Positions 12,916 to 25,413 of a DNA stretch of 64,000 bases are shown here, piece after piece; position 1 is the first letter of the stretch, and the number at the start of each line of letters is the position of its first letter. A program made the position numbers and the translations under genes. The DNA lies in the NCBI GenBank assembly GCA_038502055.1, contig JAXRKN010000045.1:5788501-5852500 (forward strand), in the 5' to 3' direction. Under the pieces are notes generated by a model, which saw only the letters and a list, made by a program, of their open reading frames with translations, was not told the origin of the DNA and did not search any database. The DNA comes from Tanytarsus gracilentus (lineage: Eukaryota; Arthropoda; Insecta; Diptera; Chironomidae).

Positions 12916-15900
12916 TAAAAAGTGTCGACTCCAAAAATCACCATAAATTTTTCATTATCCGGGAATATGTGCTTCATGTGTGAGCGAAGCGTTATTTTTC
13001 TGTCATCTCTTTCAATTTGATACAATGTATTAAGTCCAAGATCAATAACACGCCTTGCCCAAATAAGTGCTTATAAAAACAATTTTTCTCTCTCTCTCAG
13101 TCAAAGACACAATAAAAATGCGGGAAAGAAGTGAAAATGCCAGCGTTACACATCACCATAAATGCACATTTTGGAAGAAGAAGAGATTTAAAAATAAAAC
13201 AAATTACAAGGTGCACATGCGGTCATTCGGTTGGCCCTTGAAATTTTGTTCATGTTTGCTGTGTGGAAGTTGACAAATTGACCTGATCTGAATATTTAAT
13301 TTTTTTAAGCTTCGCTTTAAATCATTTTTATCGATTGGTTGCGAACGAACATTTAAATATTTTTTTAAAAGATCTTTAAAAAATTTAAAATATTTCAAAT
13401 TTGTAACAATAAAAATGCTTTACTTTTTGGCACTGATCATGATCATTTTTTTCATGATAATGAATTCACGCAGGTCAGTTAAGGTATCATGTGGTCTCTC
13501 TCTCTCGATATTTATGCGTTCTAAGAAGCATTTTAAAATAATCTTCAACACCTTACGAGAAAAGAGTTATTTTAAATTTCAATGGGTGTCATGCCCTTAT
13601 CAATGAATCTCTCAGAATCAGAGACAATATTCAAGTGGAGAGAGAGAAAAAGGAGCACAGTCAGCATAATGCTTTAAATATCGATTAGCATCCGGTGTTG
13701 GAAGTGAAAAAGAAAAAAGGCCGGCTACAAATTGTTGTTTGAATTTAAATATATAAATCCCAGGATACTCTACGGTGGTAATATATGAATCTGAGAGTCG
13801 AATGGAGAATATAAATTTAGTCTCACCAGACTGTTCTGGGAAAGGGATTGAGACAGAATTAGATTTTTATGTCTGTAGGGAAATAAATTTGAATTTTAAA
13901 AATACGTTAAAATATTTTGCTCTTACAAATTTTCTTTGATCTCAGCCCTGAATTTTTCTCCCTTTTTATGCACAAGAGATCAAGAAAAGAATTATCATAA
14001 AATCAAAGAAGAGAAAAAAATTAAATTTCGAGAAAATAAAAATAAAACGACGACACTCGATGACCATAAAGAAATTGAACAACACTCCGGCTCTTTTTTC
14101 CTTCACCAGAAATAATTCTCCTCATTTCAAATTCCATGAACGCGAATCGTGATCTTCCTCAATATTATTACATTACCTTTCTTTTTCTCTTTACTTAACC
14201 TTACGAAAAAAAAAGAATGTGCAGAAATTCTATGGCAAAAATTATCATAATCGTATTCTCATTTCAATTTTTTTCTGCTCTCCCTTCTTTACCTGTGCAG
14301 CAGCACTCGCTCGAGAAATAATTTTATTAGACATTTTTCACCGTTCAATAGTGGAGCATGTGCATGTTTGCATGACTCTTGTCTGCAATCTCTTCCAGAT
14401 CTAGATAGGTTTATAATGCACTCGACATCGCTTTTTTCATATATGTGCAATGCAGTGATTTCAATTTCTCTATCGCAAGTCTGAACTTTTACCTCTCTTT
14501 TTATTCGACCCATAAAAGTGTGTGACAAAATCACGTTGTTAATCGGAGAAAATTCTCTCGTCCAATTATCACTGTATGAGCAGATTGGTGATATAAAAAA
14601 GGTTTATTGCATAGGCCACAAATGCAAGGGAGTGCAACTATGATTTTTTAAAAATTGAAATTTTTCTTTACGTTAAATTTTGACGTTTATAAAAAATTTA
14701 AAATTTAAAAATTAAAATTATCAGTTGTGTTTGCATCCCTTGTCAACAATCCAAATGAAAGCCAAAATCATGATACAAACTCTAAACCGTTAAAAAGTTT
14801 CTATATATTTCCTTATAAAATTGTTTAATATGAAAAAAGTATAGTTGCATCAATTTAATGTATATTTCCCACTCAATCTCTCTCCACTCTCAGCAATAAT
14901 AATTCAATCTTAAAAAGCATCTCATATTTGCCTACATTTTTCAAGCATGGAAAATTTCTTAATAAGCGCATCAACATTGCAATATTTCTTATTTCTATTT
15001 CACTCTCTCACATTCTCGATTAATGCTCATTTAATTCAGAGCTGTAACAAATTGCAAATCACAAGAGCAGCGATATATCAAAAAAAAATCTCCATTTGAA
15101 AGCTTTTTGAAAGAAGAGCTTCGCATTGTAATTTAAATCATCATGCAAGAGTGTATATATGGAAAAAAAAGAGAAGAAAAATTTTAATTTCCAATATTAA
15201 TCAAAAAGGCTTGGGACTTGCCACAAATAGAAACATTCATTGTACTCATCCATCTCCTTCTTGATGCTCCGGCGCGGCCCAAGCTTCAACTCCGATGATA
15301 CCAGTTATAATATTAAACGACTTGTATGAGTAAATAATGTCATACGAGCATGAGAGAGAGAGAGAAAAAAATTATCAAATCGTTTTGTTCAATGCGAAGA
15401 AATGAATATCATTGACCACACACATACTTCAGGTCGTCTGTCGTTTGTGCGCAAAGAAACTCATCTTTATTTTTTAAAAGATTATTCCTGGGCGACTTTT
15501 TTTGTTTCACTTCTGGGAGACGTTAATTTTTTGTAAAAATATCGTGTCCTAATGGGAAATTTCAAATTTTTTAATTAAAATCATTTAAAAAAATCAACAC
15601 AAATTTAACCACAAGGAACTGAAAAAAACGTTCATCAAACAAATGCTACTTAGAAGAATAAATGCTGATTAAGTCATTAACGAAAATGACTCGAAGGTCT
15701 CTCGAAAAGTGCCTAGAACATACGACAAATGGAAAATGAGACTAATGACAGTTGAGCAATTTAAACAAAAATACCATCGACAGTCAGACACAATTGTGGA
15801 AGGTTGAAAAAAGCTTCCTTGCGTCACCACTGCGCACACTCGCACGCCGTCCTACAACAACTGATAAAAAATATGCGAGAGTGAGAGAAAAGAAAAGCCA

Positions 15901-16318
15901 AACAAAAATTTCTGTTCCAGTATTTTTTCGCTTATCAATTGGAACAGAAACGAAGTAGCTTACACACGAAGAATTTCGAGTGGCAGCAAAGTAAAATATT
16001 TTTTGATAGAAATAAAACACAATTAGAAATAAATTTCAACTCGAAGTCAATATACTTGAAACACATCAAGACAAAATCATATTTTATCAAGAGTTTTGAT
16101 AACGCGTTAAGTGCACTGACAAGACGGTCTTAAAAGTGAAAATTTTCGTCGCTTCTTTACAAAAAAAAATTATCGATCTGAGATTTTTTTTGCGAGACTC
16201 TTTAAGTGGGCACCAGTGATGACAATTTTCAATGAATTCCTAAGAAAGTTTTAAAGTTAAACAAAAGTCAATCAATTAAAGAAGAAATTATTTAATTATA
16301 TTTTATAAGTCTATTAAA
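12916..16318. other. Non-coding stretch upstream of the 16319 gene
   Basis: No gene recognised. It contains CT/GA microsatellite runs (for example near 13090, 13500 and 15353-15364) and AT-rich tracts. An in-frame TAA at 16277-16279, 39 nt upstream of the ATG at 16319, closes the reading frame of the next gene. The 5' leader and promoter of that gene are presumably here, but I cannot place them. Confidence 0.55.
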
Positions 16319-18810
16319 ATGTTGCAAATGTCTTCGTCCAGTGACTATGAGAGACATAAAAATAACAATAATACCACGACGAACGGAGGTGGTGGTGGTG
16401 GTGGTCGAAGCAGTAGAAATAAGAAAAAGGGTGCTCCATTCATGTTCTTCACGAATATCCTCAAGAAGAAGAAAATATTGAACTTAGACGAGATTAGGGA
16501 AATGAATACACGAACGCGGAGTGAACCATCGGGTGAGTAGCGAAAATTTTTTATATCGACATGCCAATTAGAATATTAATGAGAACGTGAAAAACTTTTT
16601 TACTTTTTGACGTCACGCCAAAAAAAATTATAAGCTCATAAGAAACACACGAAATGAACTCTTGCTCCTCTACCAAGGACATTCAAAGCTTGTCTATGGA
16701 GAGTTTGGAATGTGTATTTATTATAATCACGAAATAGAAAAGAAAAAAATATTTTTTATGGCACACTCCTAAAAGGGAATCGAATTTTTTTCTATGAGCG
16801 ACATTTCGTCTCGTTAACATATCAAATGTAATGGGAGTTTATGGTTGAATTGTGATTGCAACCTGAAAAAGCTCAGTTATGAAAATAATTATTTTTAAAT
16901 AGTTTTGTAAATGTCTGTCTGTAGCGTAACGTTTCAAAAAAATGAAATTTAAATTCTGAAGATTTTTTTAAAATTTAAACCGATTTGCAAATAAATTTTG
17001 TTTTAATTCACTGATATTAAGTCTGAAATAAATAGGCGGCTTGCCGTTCATCAACGTCTAGTTTTATATTAAACCACGTTAAAAAAAGATAAAAGTTTAG
17101 TATGCTATTTTATGTTTATTAAAACCACCCACAATCGAGCGACTCATTATGAACACTTGAGAACGAACAGGTGGTGAACTTTACCGAAAAAATTCCCTCA
17201 TTGTTATCTGAGAAATTCCAATTTTCTTCAAAGCTTCAATTCCTAGAAAATTCAACCCACCCCTAAACTTTTCGGCATTGTGGTATGACAACGAGCATAA
17301 GACACTTTGCAAATCCACACTCAGCACGTGAATTTAATCGCTCACGTTGACGAGCATGCGAACATTTCACATATGCTTCGGCTGTGTATTACGATCTATT
17401 ATCCCAAGCGGGTAAAAAGCTTCGAAAATGACAGAAATCATAATTAGATTAGATTAGATTAGATGACGATTAGGTGGCCACTACCGAAGTAGGAGAGCGT
17501 CCACGCACCACACATGATTGACCCCGATTCCTGGAAAAGAGGGTGGGGTTTAGAATTTAATTAAAAGTACTTTAAATTTGGGTAATTACCATAGTTGGTT
17601 TTTTTCGGTTTTTTTTTTTTTTTTAAAAGCTAAGACGTCTTGTTTACTGAGCAATATTACAGTTTAACTAAAAAACAAATCAACATTTTATATTCTCAAA
17701 AATCAAAAAACGTGGCGGTCTTCCTTGGTGTCTGCTTTCTCCTCCGTTTTCTCTCCCTTTTCCTCCTGCCTGCCACCCTTATCCCGGGCAAATATTTTTG
17801 CAACTCACTTTTTCAACGCACACTTCGATCTCTCGAAAATGACAGAAATCATAATTCTCGAAAAATCCCACGGCAAACACCCACGCGCCGTACAAAAATT
17901 TCATCATTCAAGCATTAACAACACGCTCGAAACCAAAATCTCTCAATTGAATTTCCGATATGTTCATTCATGAATTTCGTTTGCTCAGTTTGAATTTAAT
18001 TGAAGCACGAGCACATAAAATCAATAGAATTCATGTGCATAGACAGATTTTTTCTTCAATGCTAGTCATTCACACCGTTTTTTCTCGCTTTTATTGGAAT
18101 TACTTTTAATGAATAAAATTTTAAATTTTATAAAATCGTTCAATTTAAATTTCTAAAAATCTTTAAAATTCAAATTTAAAAGTTTGTTCAAAAATATTTT
18201 TTTCGGGTGTGACGTCACAAAAAGTTTTTCACATGCACTCGAATTTGACATTAATGACATTTATGTACTTGCAGTGGTCAGCTACAGCTGTTCGTTGCCC
18301 GTCGGACAGCCTTCGATATCAACATTAAGTCTCACACCCGGAAGGATATTAAATCGAGATATTGACCATGGTAAGTAATGACGATAATTACTCACAGTAT
18401 ATAATTAACAAGTTGTGAATTATTAATTAGATATGCAGCAACTGCGACTCTCTAGATCTGATAATCCCTATCTACAGAAAAAACTTGCGAGTCGAGATGA
18501 GATGAACATGATTGATATGGAGGACAATCTGGCTGACGACGATACAATCTTAATACAGGACTTGAACTCACAATTGGATAATAATTTTGAACCAGATCCT
18601 TTTCTCCTTCCCGATGTTCAAGAGCACATGATTCGTTCGCCGCCGCCGGTATCGTGGAGACCGCATGGCAGCTTCTTTAACTTTTCAAACGACAACAACA
18701 ATACAATTACGTCGCAGAGCAGTGACGAGAGTGCACACAGTGTACACACTTTCTATTCTGAGAGCTTTACAAAGCAACAGTCGCGCATTTCCTTTGACAA
18801 AATAGCTTAA
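16319..18810 (+). CDS. Unknown three-exon protein; possible alternative N-terminus of the septin locus
   Basis: Exons 16319-16532, 18275-18370 and 18431-18810 join in frame (both junctions phase 1; GTGAGT and GTAAGT donors, CAG and TAG acceptors) to give 229 residues and a TAA stop. I do not recognise the family. The N-terminus is low-complexity: Ser, Asn/Thr, a run of seven Gly near residue 25, then a basic KKKGAPFMFFTNILKKKK segment. The last exon is acidic and Ser/Asn-rich, with a PPPVSWRPHGSFFNF motif. No membrane segment or signal peptide is visible. An upstream in-frame stop supports the ATG. A possible AATAAA lies at 19106-19111. Exons 1-2 end in the same phase as the septin's first coding exon (22534-22540). 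They could instead splice to 24030 and give a 463-residue septin with an extended N-terminus. Exon structure is well supported; function and locus assignment are inference. Confidence 0.7.
17446..17832 (-). mobile_element. Retrotransposed insertion with 24-bp target-site duplication and (CTAAT)n tail
   Basis: A perfect 24-bp direct repeat flanks this 387-bp segment, at 17422-17445 and 17833-17856 (it begins TCGAAAATGACAGAAATC). The left edge carries (AGATT)n, which on the minus strand is a 3' tail of CTAAT repeats, as in many non-LTR elements and SINEs. A 16-nt A run on the minus strand (17609-17624) divides the insert. The part next to the tail has GGACGCTCTCCTACTTCGG and similar words at higher G+C. 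It encodes no protein domain I recognise, so it is either a SINE or a 5'-truncated LINE end. It sits in intron 1 of the 16319-18810 gene, against the direction of transcription. Confidence 0.75.
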
Positions 18811-21800
18811 ATTAACTTTTTTGTGCGAATCACAATATCGCGCCTTTTAACTCAATTATTTCCTCAACTTAATTACACAGCAAAGACTTTGATTTCTTCC
18901 ATCCTTCTCTATACTCACAAATTTAAAGAATTTTTTCGTGACTTAAAAGTTTATTGACAAACAACCAAAAAAAAATTTAACGATTTTTCAGTAGAGATTT
19001 TTGAATATCTTAAGCACAGACTACAAATTTAATTGATCGATTTTTGAGTGTTCTATTTGTTCGTAAAATTTAGATGAATTTAAAACAGAAAATTTTCGTT
19101 CCTTAAATAAATATTTATAAAAAAAGAAGACTTTATAGAAGTGAGAGGAAAAATTGTTCAGAAAACTTTGAGGATTTATTCGAATTTTTTAATTTAAAAA
19201 GTCAAAAAAATACTTCCCTCATAAAAAAATTCCAAGAAGATTCTTTCAAGACATGAACTTTGACATTTATCATTTTGCGAATGAAACGAGACCTTGAAAC
19301 ACAAAAAAGAAAAGAAACTCGAGGAGAAAATTGACAAATATTTAAAATGCGAATGAAACAAGAGTCGAAAGCATTTCTCGTCATTTGAAATTCAATATTC
19401 CAATTGAAAATCACAAAGAAAATGTCCAATTTAAAATCCTCTCAAGTTTCCAAACAATTTTTCCTTTTGTTTATGAAAAAAGTTACAATTAACAATATTA
19501 AAGAACTGTTATAGAATTTTTGAAAAATTAAAACACACAATTTATTGCAATAATAATTGTGAAAACTTCTAATAGAAATTTGGGAGGAAAACTTTAACAA
19601 TTTGAGCAGATGAAATTTAGATTTTAATGAAAAACTAGCAAGGGATGGATATTTGATGATTTGAATTTTCTGCGTATTTATTAAGTTTGAGGGTGAGAAA
19701 CTTGCACATAACTTGTACAAACATCAAATGCATAACAAATATATAATTTTTAAATACTTAAGGTATATAAAATTTTATATTTCTTATATACTTGAAGTTA
19801 TTTAAAATTAAAAAAATTAAAATCATTTTATGTCCAAGTTTCTCATCCCTGCATTAAATATTTTTTATCTCTAAAAACTTAATTAAATAAATGTTGACTG
19901 TTCATCGACTTAAGTAATTAAAACGCGGAAAATTCAAATTCTCCAAATGACAACCCTTGAAACCTAAAAAAAGAAAACTAAGAAAGAGTTTAAAGATTGT
20001 TTGTTAGACTATAAAAAAAACTATTTTGATTCTATTTTTAATTTTAATTCTCAATAATAATTATTGAAACAACATTTTAACAAGAAAAAGATGCAGTGTG
20101 AAAGACAGAAGAGTAAAGAATGAACTTTATGAATGAAATTAAAGAGTCGTTCGCCCCTATATTATTGAAGCCAGTCTCTGTTTTATTTCAACCCATTTTT
20201 AGCTCTCCTTTTCCAGAAATCGATACAGAAATGTTTCTTTATTTCTTCACATTTGGTTTTTTGGTGTGGTCTATATATCTATATAGATCTATATCATCAT
20301 TAAAATTTTTTCATCTCTCTTTACTCTCATTTCGTCGCTAATCAATTTTAAATATTTTAAACCAGTTTTTATTAGCATAAGTTGCATTAAACTATTTATT
20401 ATCATAACTAAGTGGTAGAGACATCTTGGAAGCGTGGAGTTTCCACAATTGAAGCTGTTCATCGAGTATTTTAAGGCCGACAAATTTTCAGCACATTTTG
20501 CCGACCACAGCTGACTATCATTGTGACGTCACTCTAAATAAAATCGGAGTTTTTATTTATTCATCAATTCATTCAAATCCTCGCATCGCTCATAGATCTT
20601 CCACAGGGGTGGAGATCGAATCCCTTCCTTTGGTGAGATTCGTTTTTTCATTAATTTCTCTCCCTGAAGAATTTTGATTTTTTTTAATTTTTTTTTCAAA
20701 AATCTGGGCTAGACTCAAAAAGTTTTCCTGGCATGTACTTTTTTGATAGGTTGATGAGAAACTTTAACGCTTATTGCAATGACATTAGCTTTCTAATCGA
20801 TTCTCACAGTATTGACTTAATTAAAACCAAAGTCATTACTTCTTATCTTAACTGAAATTCATAATGAAAGATATTCTGTTAATTCTTTTAACTTGTTCAC
20901 TGAAATTGTTAATACAGAAAAGTTAGTAATTCTTGTCAAAACTGTTTTTTCTTTTTCTTTTTTTGAATTGTTATCCTGTTAAACTCCAGTTAATCTTTAA
21001 TTAATTTTGTTTCTTCTGTAACTGTAATCATTTATTTCAAACTGTTTCTGAGGTTACGTGCGCCATTTTACGATGTACGCGAAATAAAATCAAAATCAAA
21101 TCAAAAATCAAAATCAAATCTATATATCTCATGCCGAGAGAGAGAAATAAAATGTCAATATTTTACTCGACTTTGTATTTACTCTCTCGAATTGTGGACC
21201 TTTCATACAAATTATGGACACATTATTGACATATCTTGTATAACATGAGAAATCTGAGCTTTAACTCGCACACGAATCGACCGATGCTAAAAGTCAACAC
21301 CGAAAATTTAAATTTATAGTCCACATGGCCGATGATTGCCTCATGCATGAGAATAATTTTTTCTCGTGAATGCACAACTAATTTACGTATTTGAACAGAA
21401 GACGACACAATGGAGAGATAACAAAAATGTGGACGGCAAATAACAAACCAACACCTGGTTAACGTCAATGTAAATAGTGTTGGATATTCAAATAATGAGC
21501 GCAATTGCGGATTTGAAGTGGCTGAATGTGGTATTAGGTAGATTTTGTAGGATGAATCATTTATTTTTCCATTAAATCGTTATCTTTCAAAAATTAATGA
21601 TTTTATTAAATTTTTTAAATTAAAAAAACCGTTAAATGTTTTTGAAAAAATATTTTTTCAAACTCATCACGCCTTGACAAAAACGTATAAATTTAGTACA
21701 AATTTAAACAAAACAAAACTTAAGGGTAGCACAGTAGGTTTCATGCTGAGCACCCTTCTTCAATACATTCGCTCTCTTTCTTTTTAGAACAAGCCATGCA

Positions 21801-22533
21801 TTTGTTACATCATAAATAATCATGAACTTGCACTAACCCTCGCTTACGCTCACTCACTCTCTTTCACAATTTTTTCCCATCCCTTAAAATATCGATTTTC
21901 GAACTCTCACACAGAAGGGAGAAATGTGCATAATGTTGAGCATGAATGAAAATCATCACATGTTTTATAACGAACACCATCAAATGTAAGCTGAGAGAGT
22001 GAACAAGAGAGAGAACAGAACAATTTCTTTTGACAACTCAATCGTCACTTAAAATCTTATCGTACAAGTGTGAACATACAAAAAGTTGATATATAAAGAT
22101 AACGAGACTAAATTGTGTCAATTGCTTTTATTTGAACTTTTTAGTGTACACAAAATAGTTAAGAGAGAGAGAAGAAAAATATTGAGAGACTCAGCCACAG
22201 ACTTCAACGCTATTAGACATGCGTATCATAGCCAAAACAAAAAAACAAGAGAGCGAGAAAGAGACTGGGCCTTCTTATCGATGTGTTTAAACGCGCGCGG
22301 CACCGAAACGACATATTTCTTTTTCGCTGGATGGAAAAATAGAGAAATTTAATTTATTTTAGTCGGTAAGCGGCAACTAATTAGTGTAAAAGTGTTTTTA
22401 AGACTCTTCCGCAGCAAATTGAGCCAAAAAAAGTGAAATATATCAAAGTTTAAGAGCTAAAGGGTGACTTGTGTACACCTGAACGAAAGCAAACAAGAAA
22501 AGTTGCCAAATTTACATTTTAGACGATACCAAA
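18811..22533. other. Non-coding stretch between the 18431-18810 exon and the septin start codon
   Basis: No further exon recognised. It holds the 3' flank of the upstream transcript, one foldback element (19691-19850), AT-rich tracts and GA/CT runs. The 5' leader of the short septin isoform must end here at ACCAAAATGGCAG (ATG at 22534). A TTTTAG directly before ACGATACC (22515-22522) could be a splice acceptor in the leader, but this is uncertain. Confidence 0.5.
19691..19850. mobile_element. AT-rich foldback (MITE-like) element
   Basis: GGGTGAGAAACTTG at the left faces CAAGTTTCTCATCCCT at the right. TGAGAAACTTG (19694-19704) and CAAGTTTCTCA (19835-19845) are exact 11-bp reverse complements, and the flanking GGG/CCC also pair. 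The core is AT-rich and non-coding. Half-copies of the same end (GGTGAGAAACTTTT) occur at 49203 and 49619. Confidence 0.6.
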
Positions 22534-25413
22534 ATGGCAGGTGAGTGTCATATGTCACTTCTAAATGTGGCATATTTTGTCGCAATTGCTAAACAATCTC
22601 ATTACGTTTATTGACTTCGAAAAAGAAGCAGAATTGTTTGAGTACAACTACAACAACAAACTTCGAACGTCTCTCTAATGAGTTTTCATGTTTCAAACAC
22701 CCACACGCACACAAATGCCACAATTTATCTATAGTTCTCTCTCTCAAGACTCTGCTGTGCTGCATGCTGTAACTGAGCCATGTGAATTTTATTTTAGATT
22801 TCATCATCGAAGCATTCTTGAGATTGTTGCTCATATATTCTCAGCATATATGCGATATTGAGAAACCAGAAACCGATTGCGCTAACAAATTAATTAAAAA
22901 TCATTCGCGGCTTCAGAGAGAACTCAACTATTTTTTTCAATCGAGAGAGAAAACACCGTCAAAAAAGTCTTGCTTGAGTGCTGAAATGTTTTGGAAACAG
23001 GTTTCACTCTTTTTTTGATGAACTAGTGAACTAGCACGCACAAAATGAAATTAATACGTGAATATGAGAAGAAAAAGCGGAAGAAAGTTTATTGTTTTAA
23101 AAAAATTGAGAGCTTCCCGTAAAAAAATGCTTTGTCATACGATAAGAAAACTTGATTCATAATCAGAAATTTGTGAACTATGCATGTGAAGTTTTTAATT
23201 TTAATATTGCAGTGTTAAAATTTAATTGCAACTTATATATTAAAATTTAGTGTATAAACACCCACTTTTGTGACCATGCTTCAACAAGAATTTTAATGTG
23301 ATAGTGATGTACTCAAAATAAAATTACAAGCGGCTTGACGTCAACAAACTTTCTAGTTTACTAGAGTTGCTTTAAACAATTGTTTAATCCAAAGATTTTA
23401 TTATCAGATGACCCAAAAAAATTTCACATTTAAATCCCTCTTGAATTCATAAAATTTTCCATAAATCTCAAGTTCTTTGCTCCAAAAAAATGATCTCACT
23501 CTAACACCTAAGCATAGAAGCTGCATAATAAATTTCATCCGCATAAAAAACGTGTGAGATGTTGTTGAGAATATTAAGCTCCGACAAATTATTCAATTCA
23601 TTCAGTCTACATTTGGAATGTACTTTGATCGCACATATAGATCTATCATATAAGAGGCGCGCAAAAAAATGGTATGCGTGTTAAGCTAATTGTCCCGATA
23701 TAGACTAGACGCACAAATATGTCCTGTTCAAGTGTGCTTTTGTGAGCGAAGCAACCCAAAACGGGCAATAAATTTTTTGTGCTCAATAAAAAAGAAAAAG
23801 AAGAAAGAAATTGTTTTCATACCATAACACTATTATCATTACTCTCTCTCTCTCTCAACATTGCTCCATCGTCATGTACACCTCCTTTATTGTGTGCACA
23901 CAATTTTCCGCATTCTTCACAATAACATATTTTCAATTGACTGCTCTTTTTTGTATCCATCTTCATATTCAATTCCATTGTAAATTCAAACTCTATTCGA
24001 TTACATTTTCTCTCTCTTTCTCTCGGTAGATCGCAATGATCGTGATTACATTGGCTTCGGGTCCCTTCCAGGTATTTATCACCATTATCACTTCTTTCAC
24101 TATCGAAACTTGACTATTTTTACTCTCTCTCTCTCGCTTACTGCGAATAATTTTGCATGATCCAGGAATTTATCACAGAAAATCTGTTAAGCGTGGCTTC
24201 GAGTTCACACTGATGGTCGTCGGAGAGTCGGGATTGGGCAAGTCGACGCTCATTAACAGCCTCTTTTTGGCTGATCTTTATAAGAATCGTCAAGTACCAC
24301 CTGTCGAGGAGCGAGTGGAGAAAACAACGGATATTGACAAAAAGACATTGGACATTGAGGAGAAAACTGTTCGATTGCGTTTAAATGTTATCGATACGCC
24401 GGGCTTTGGTGATGCGCTGAATGGCGATGATAGTTGGCGTGTGGTAGTCGACTACATAGACGAACAGTATCGTCAATATTTCATGGATGAGAGCGGATTG
24501 AATCGCAAAAATATTCAAGATAATCGTGTTCACTGCTGTCTCTATGCCGTCCCATCGTGGGGACACAGGTAAGTTGCCACAAATCTTCATTTATCTGGTC
24601 GGAAGATTGAGGTTGGGATTATCTATTGTCTCTCGACCGTGTTGCTTATATACATTCCATTATTAATGTTAATGCCATCTTTCTTGTGCCTCTTTTCTCT
24701 CTCTCTCCACCACATAGTTTGCGTCAGATGGACATAGATGTTTTGCGCCGCTTACACAAGAAGGTGAACATAGTGATCGTGATAATGAAAGCGGACTCAT
24801 TAACGGCGAACGAAGTGAAGAGGTTAAAGTCAAATATTTTACGTGACATTGAGGCAAATGGAATTCAGCTTTACAAATTTCCCGAATGCGATTCCGACGA
24901 GGATGAAGATTTTAAGAGGCAAGATCAGGAATTGAAACAAAGCGTTCCATTTGCGGTAATTGGTTCCAATACGATTTTCGAAGTTGGCGGAAAAAAGATC
25001 AGAGGTCGTCAATATCCGTGGGGTAAAATTTTAAATTATTGTCAATTAATCACTCCCTTAATTGCTCACTCAATCAATTAGGCGTCATCGATGTTGAAAA
25101 TGCGACGCATAGTGATTTCATGAAGCTCCGCACTATGCTCATCTCAACCCACATGCAAGACTTGGTGGACACCACTAACGATGTTCACTACGAAAACTTT
25201 CGAGCTCAATGTATTTCACTTATTCAGCAGAACGCTAACAAAGGTGGCAAAGTTCGAAGTGATTCCATCAAAACGCCAACGGGCGAGATTGTCATACCCG
25301 TTGTTACGGAAACCGATAAACTTCTGCTGCAGAAAGAGGAAGAAATTCGCCGCATGCAAGAGATGTTGGCACAAATGCAAGAGAAATTGAAGCAGCAAAC
25401 AATTGACGTCTAA
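22534..25413 (+). CDS. Sep4: Septin, Sep4 type (complete, five coding exons, 362 aa)
   Basis: Septins are GTP-binding cytoskeletal proteins that assemble into hetero-oligomers and filaments at the cell cortex and cleavage furrow. Coding exons: 22534-22540 (ATGGCAG), 24030-24071, 24166-24568, 24718-25022 and 25082-25413, all with GT..AG junctions and phases that agree. Residues 20-27 (HRKSVKRG) form the polybasic lipid-binding segment. GESGLGKST (36-44) is the P-loop, DTPG (93-96) is G3 and MKAD (174-177) is G4. ECDSDEDEDF (207-216) and GRQYPWG (247-253) are septin-typical. A heptad-like coiled coil (about 325-358, EEEIRRMQEMLAQMQEKLKQ) ends the protein. Words such as LYKNRQ, DSWRV, NIQDNRVHCCLY and STHMQDL match Drosophila Sep4 better than Sep1, Sep2 or Pnut. 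The usual Ala/Gly before KAD is Met here. AATAAA candidates lie at 25582-25587 and near 25993. The symbol is assigned by family resemblance. Confidence 0.95.

Noticed and set aside
22086..22352. 88-codon plus-strand frame upstream of the septin
   Set aside because: It starts at TTG, ends before the septin start codon and comes from GA-rich leader or intron sequence; no recognisable product.
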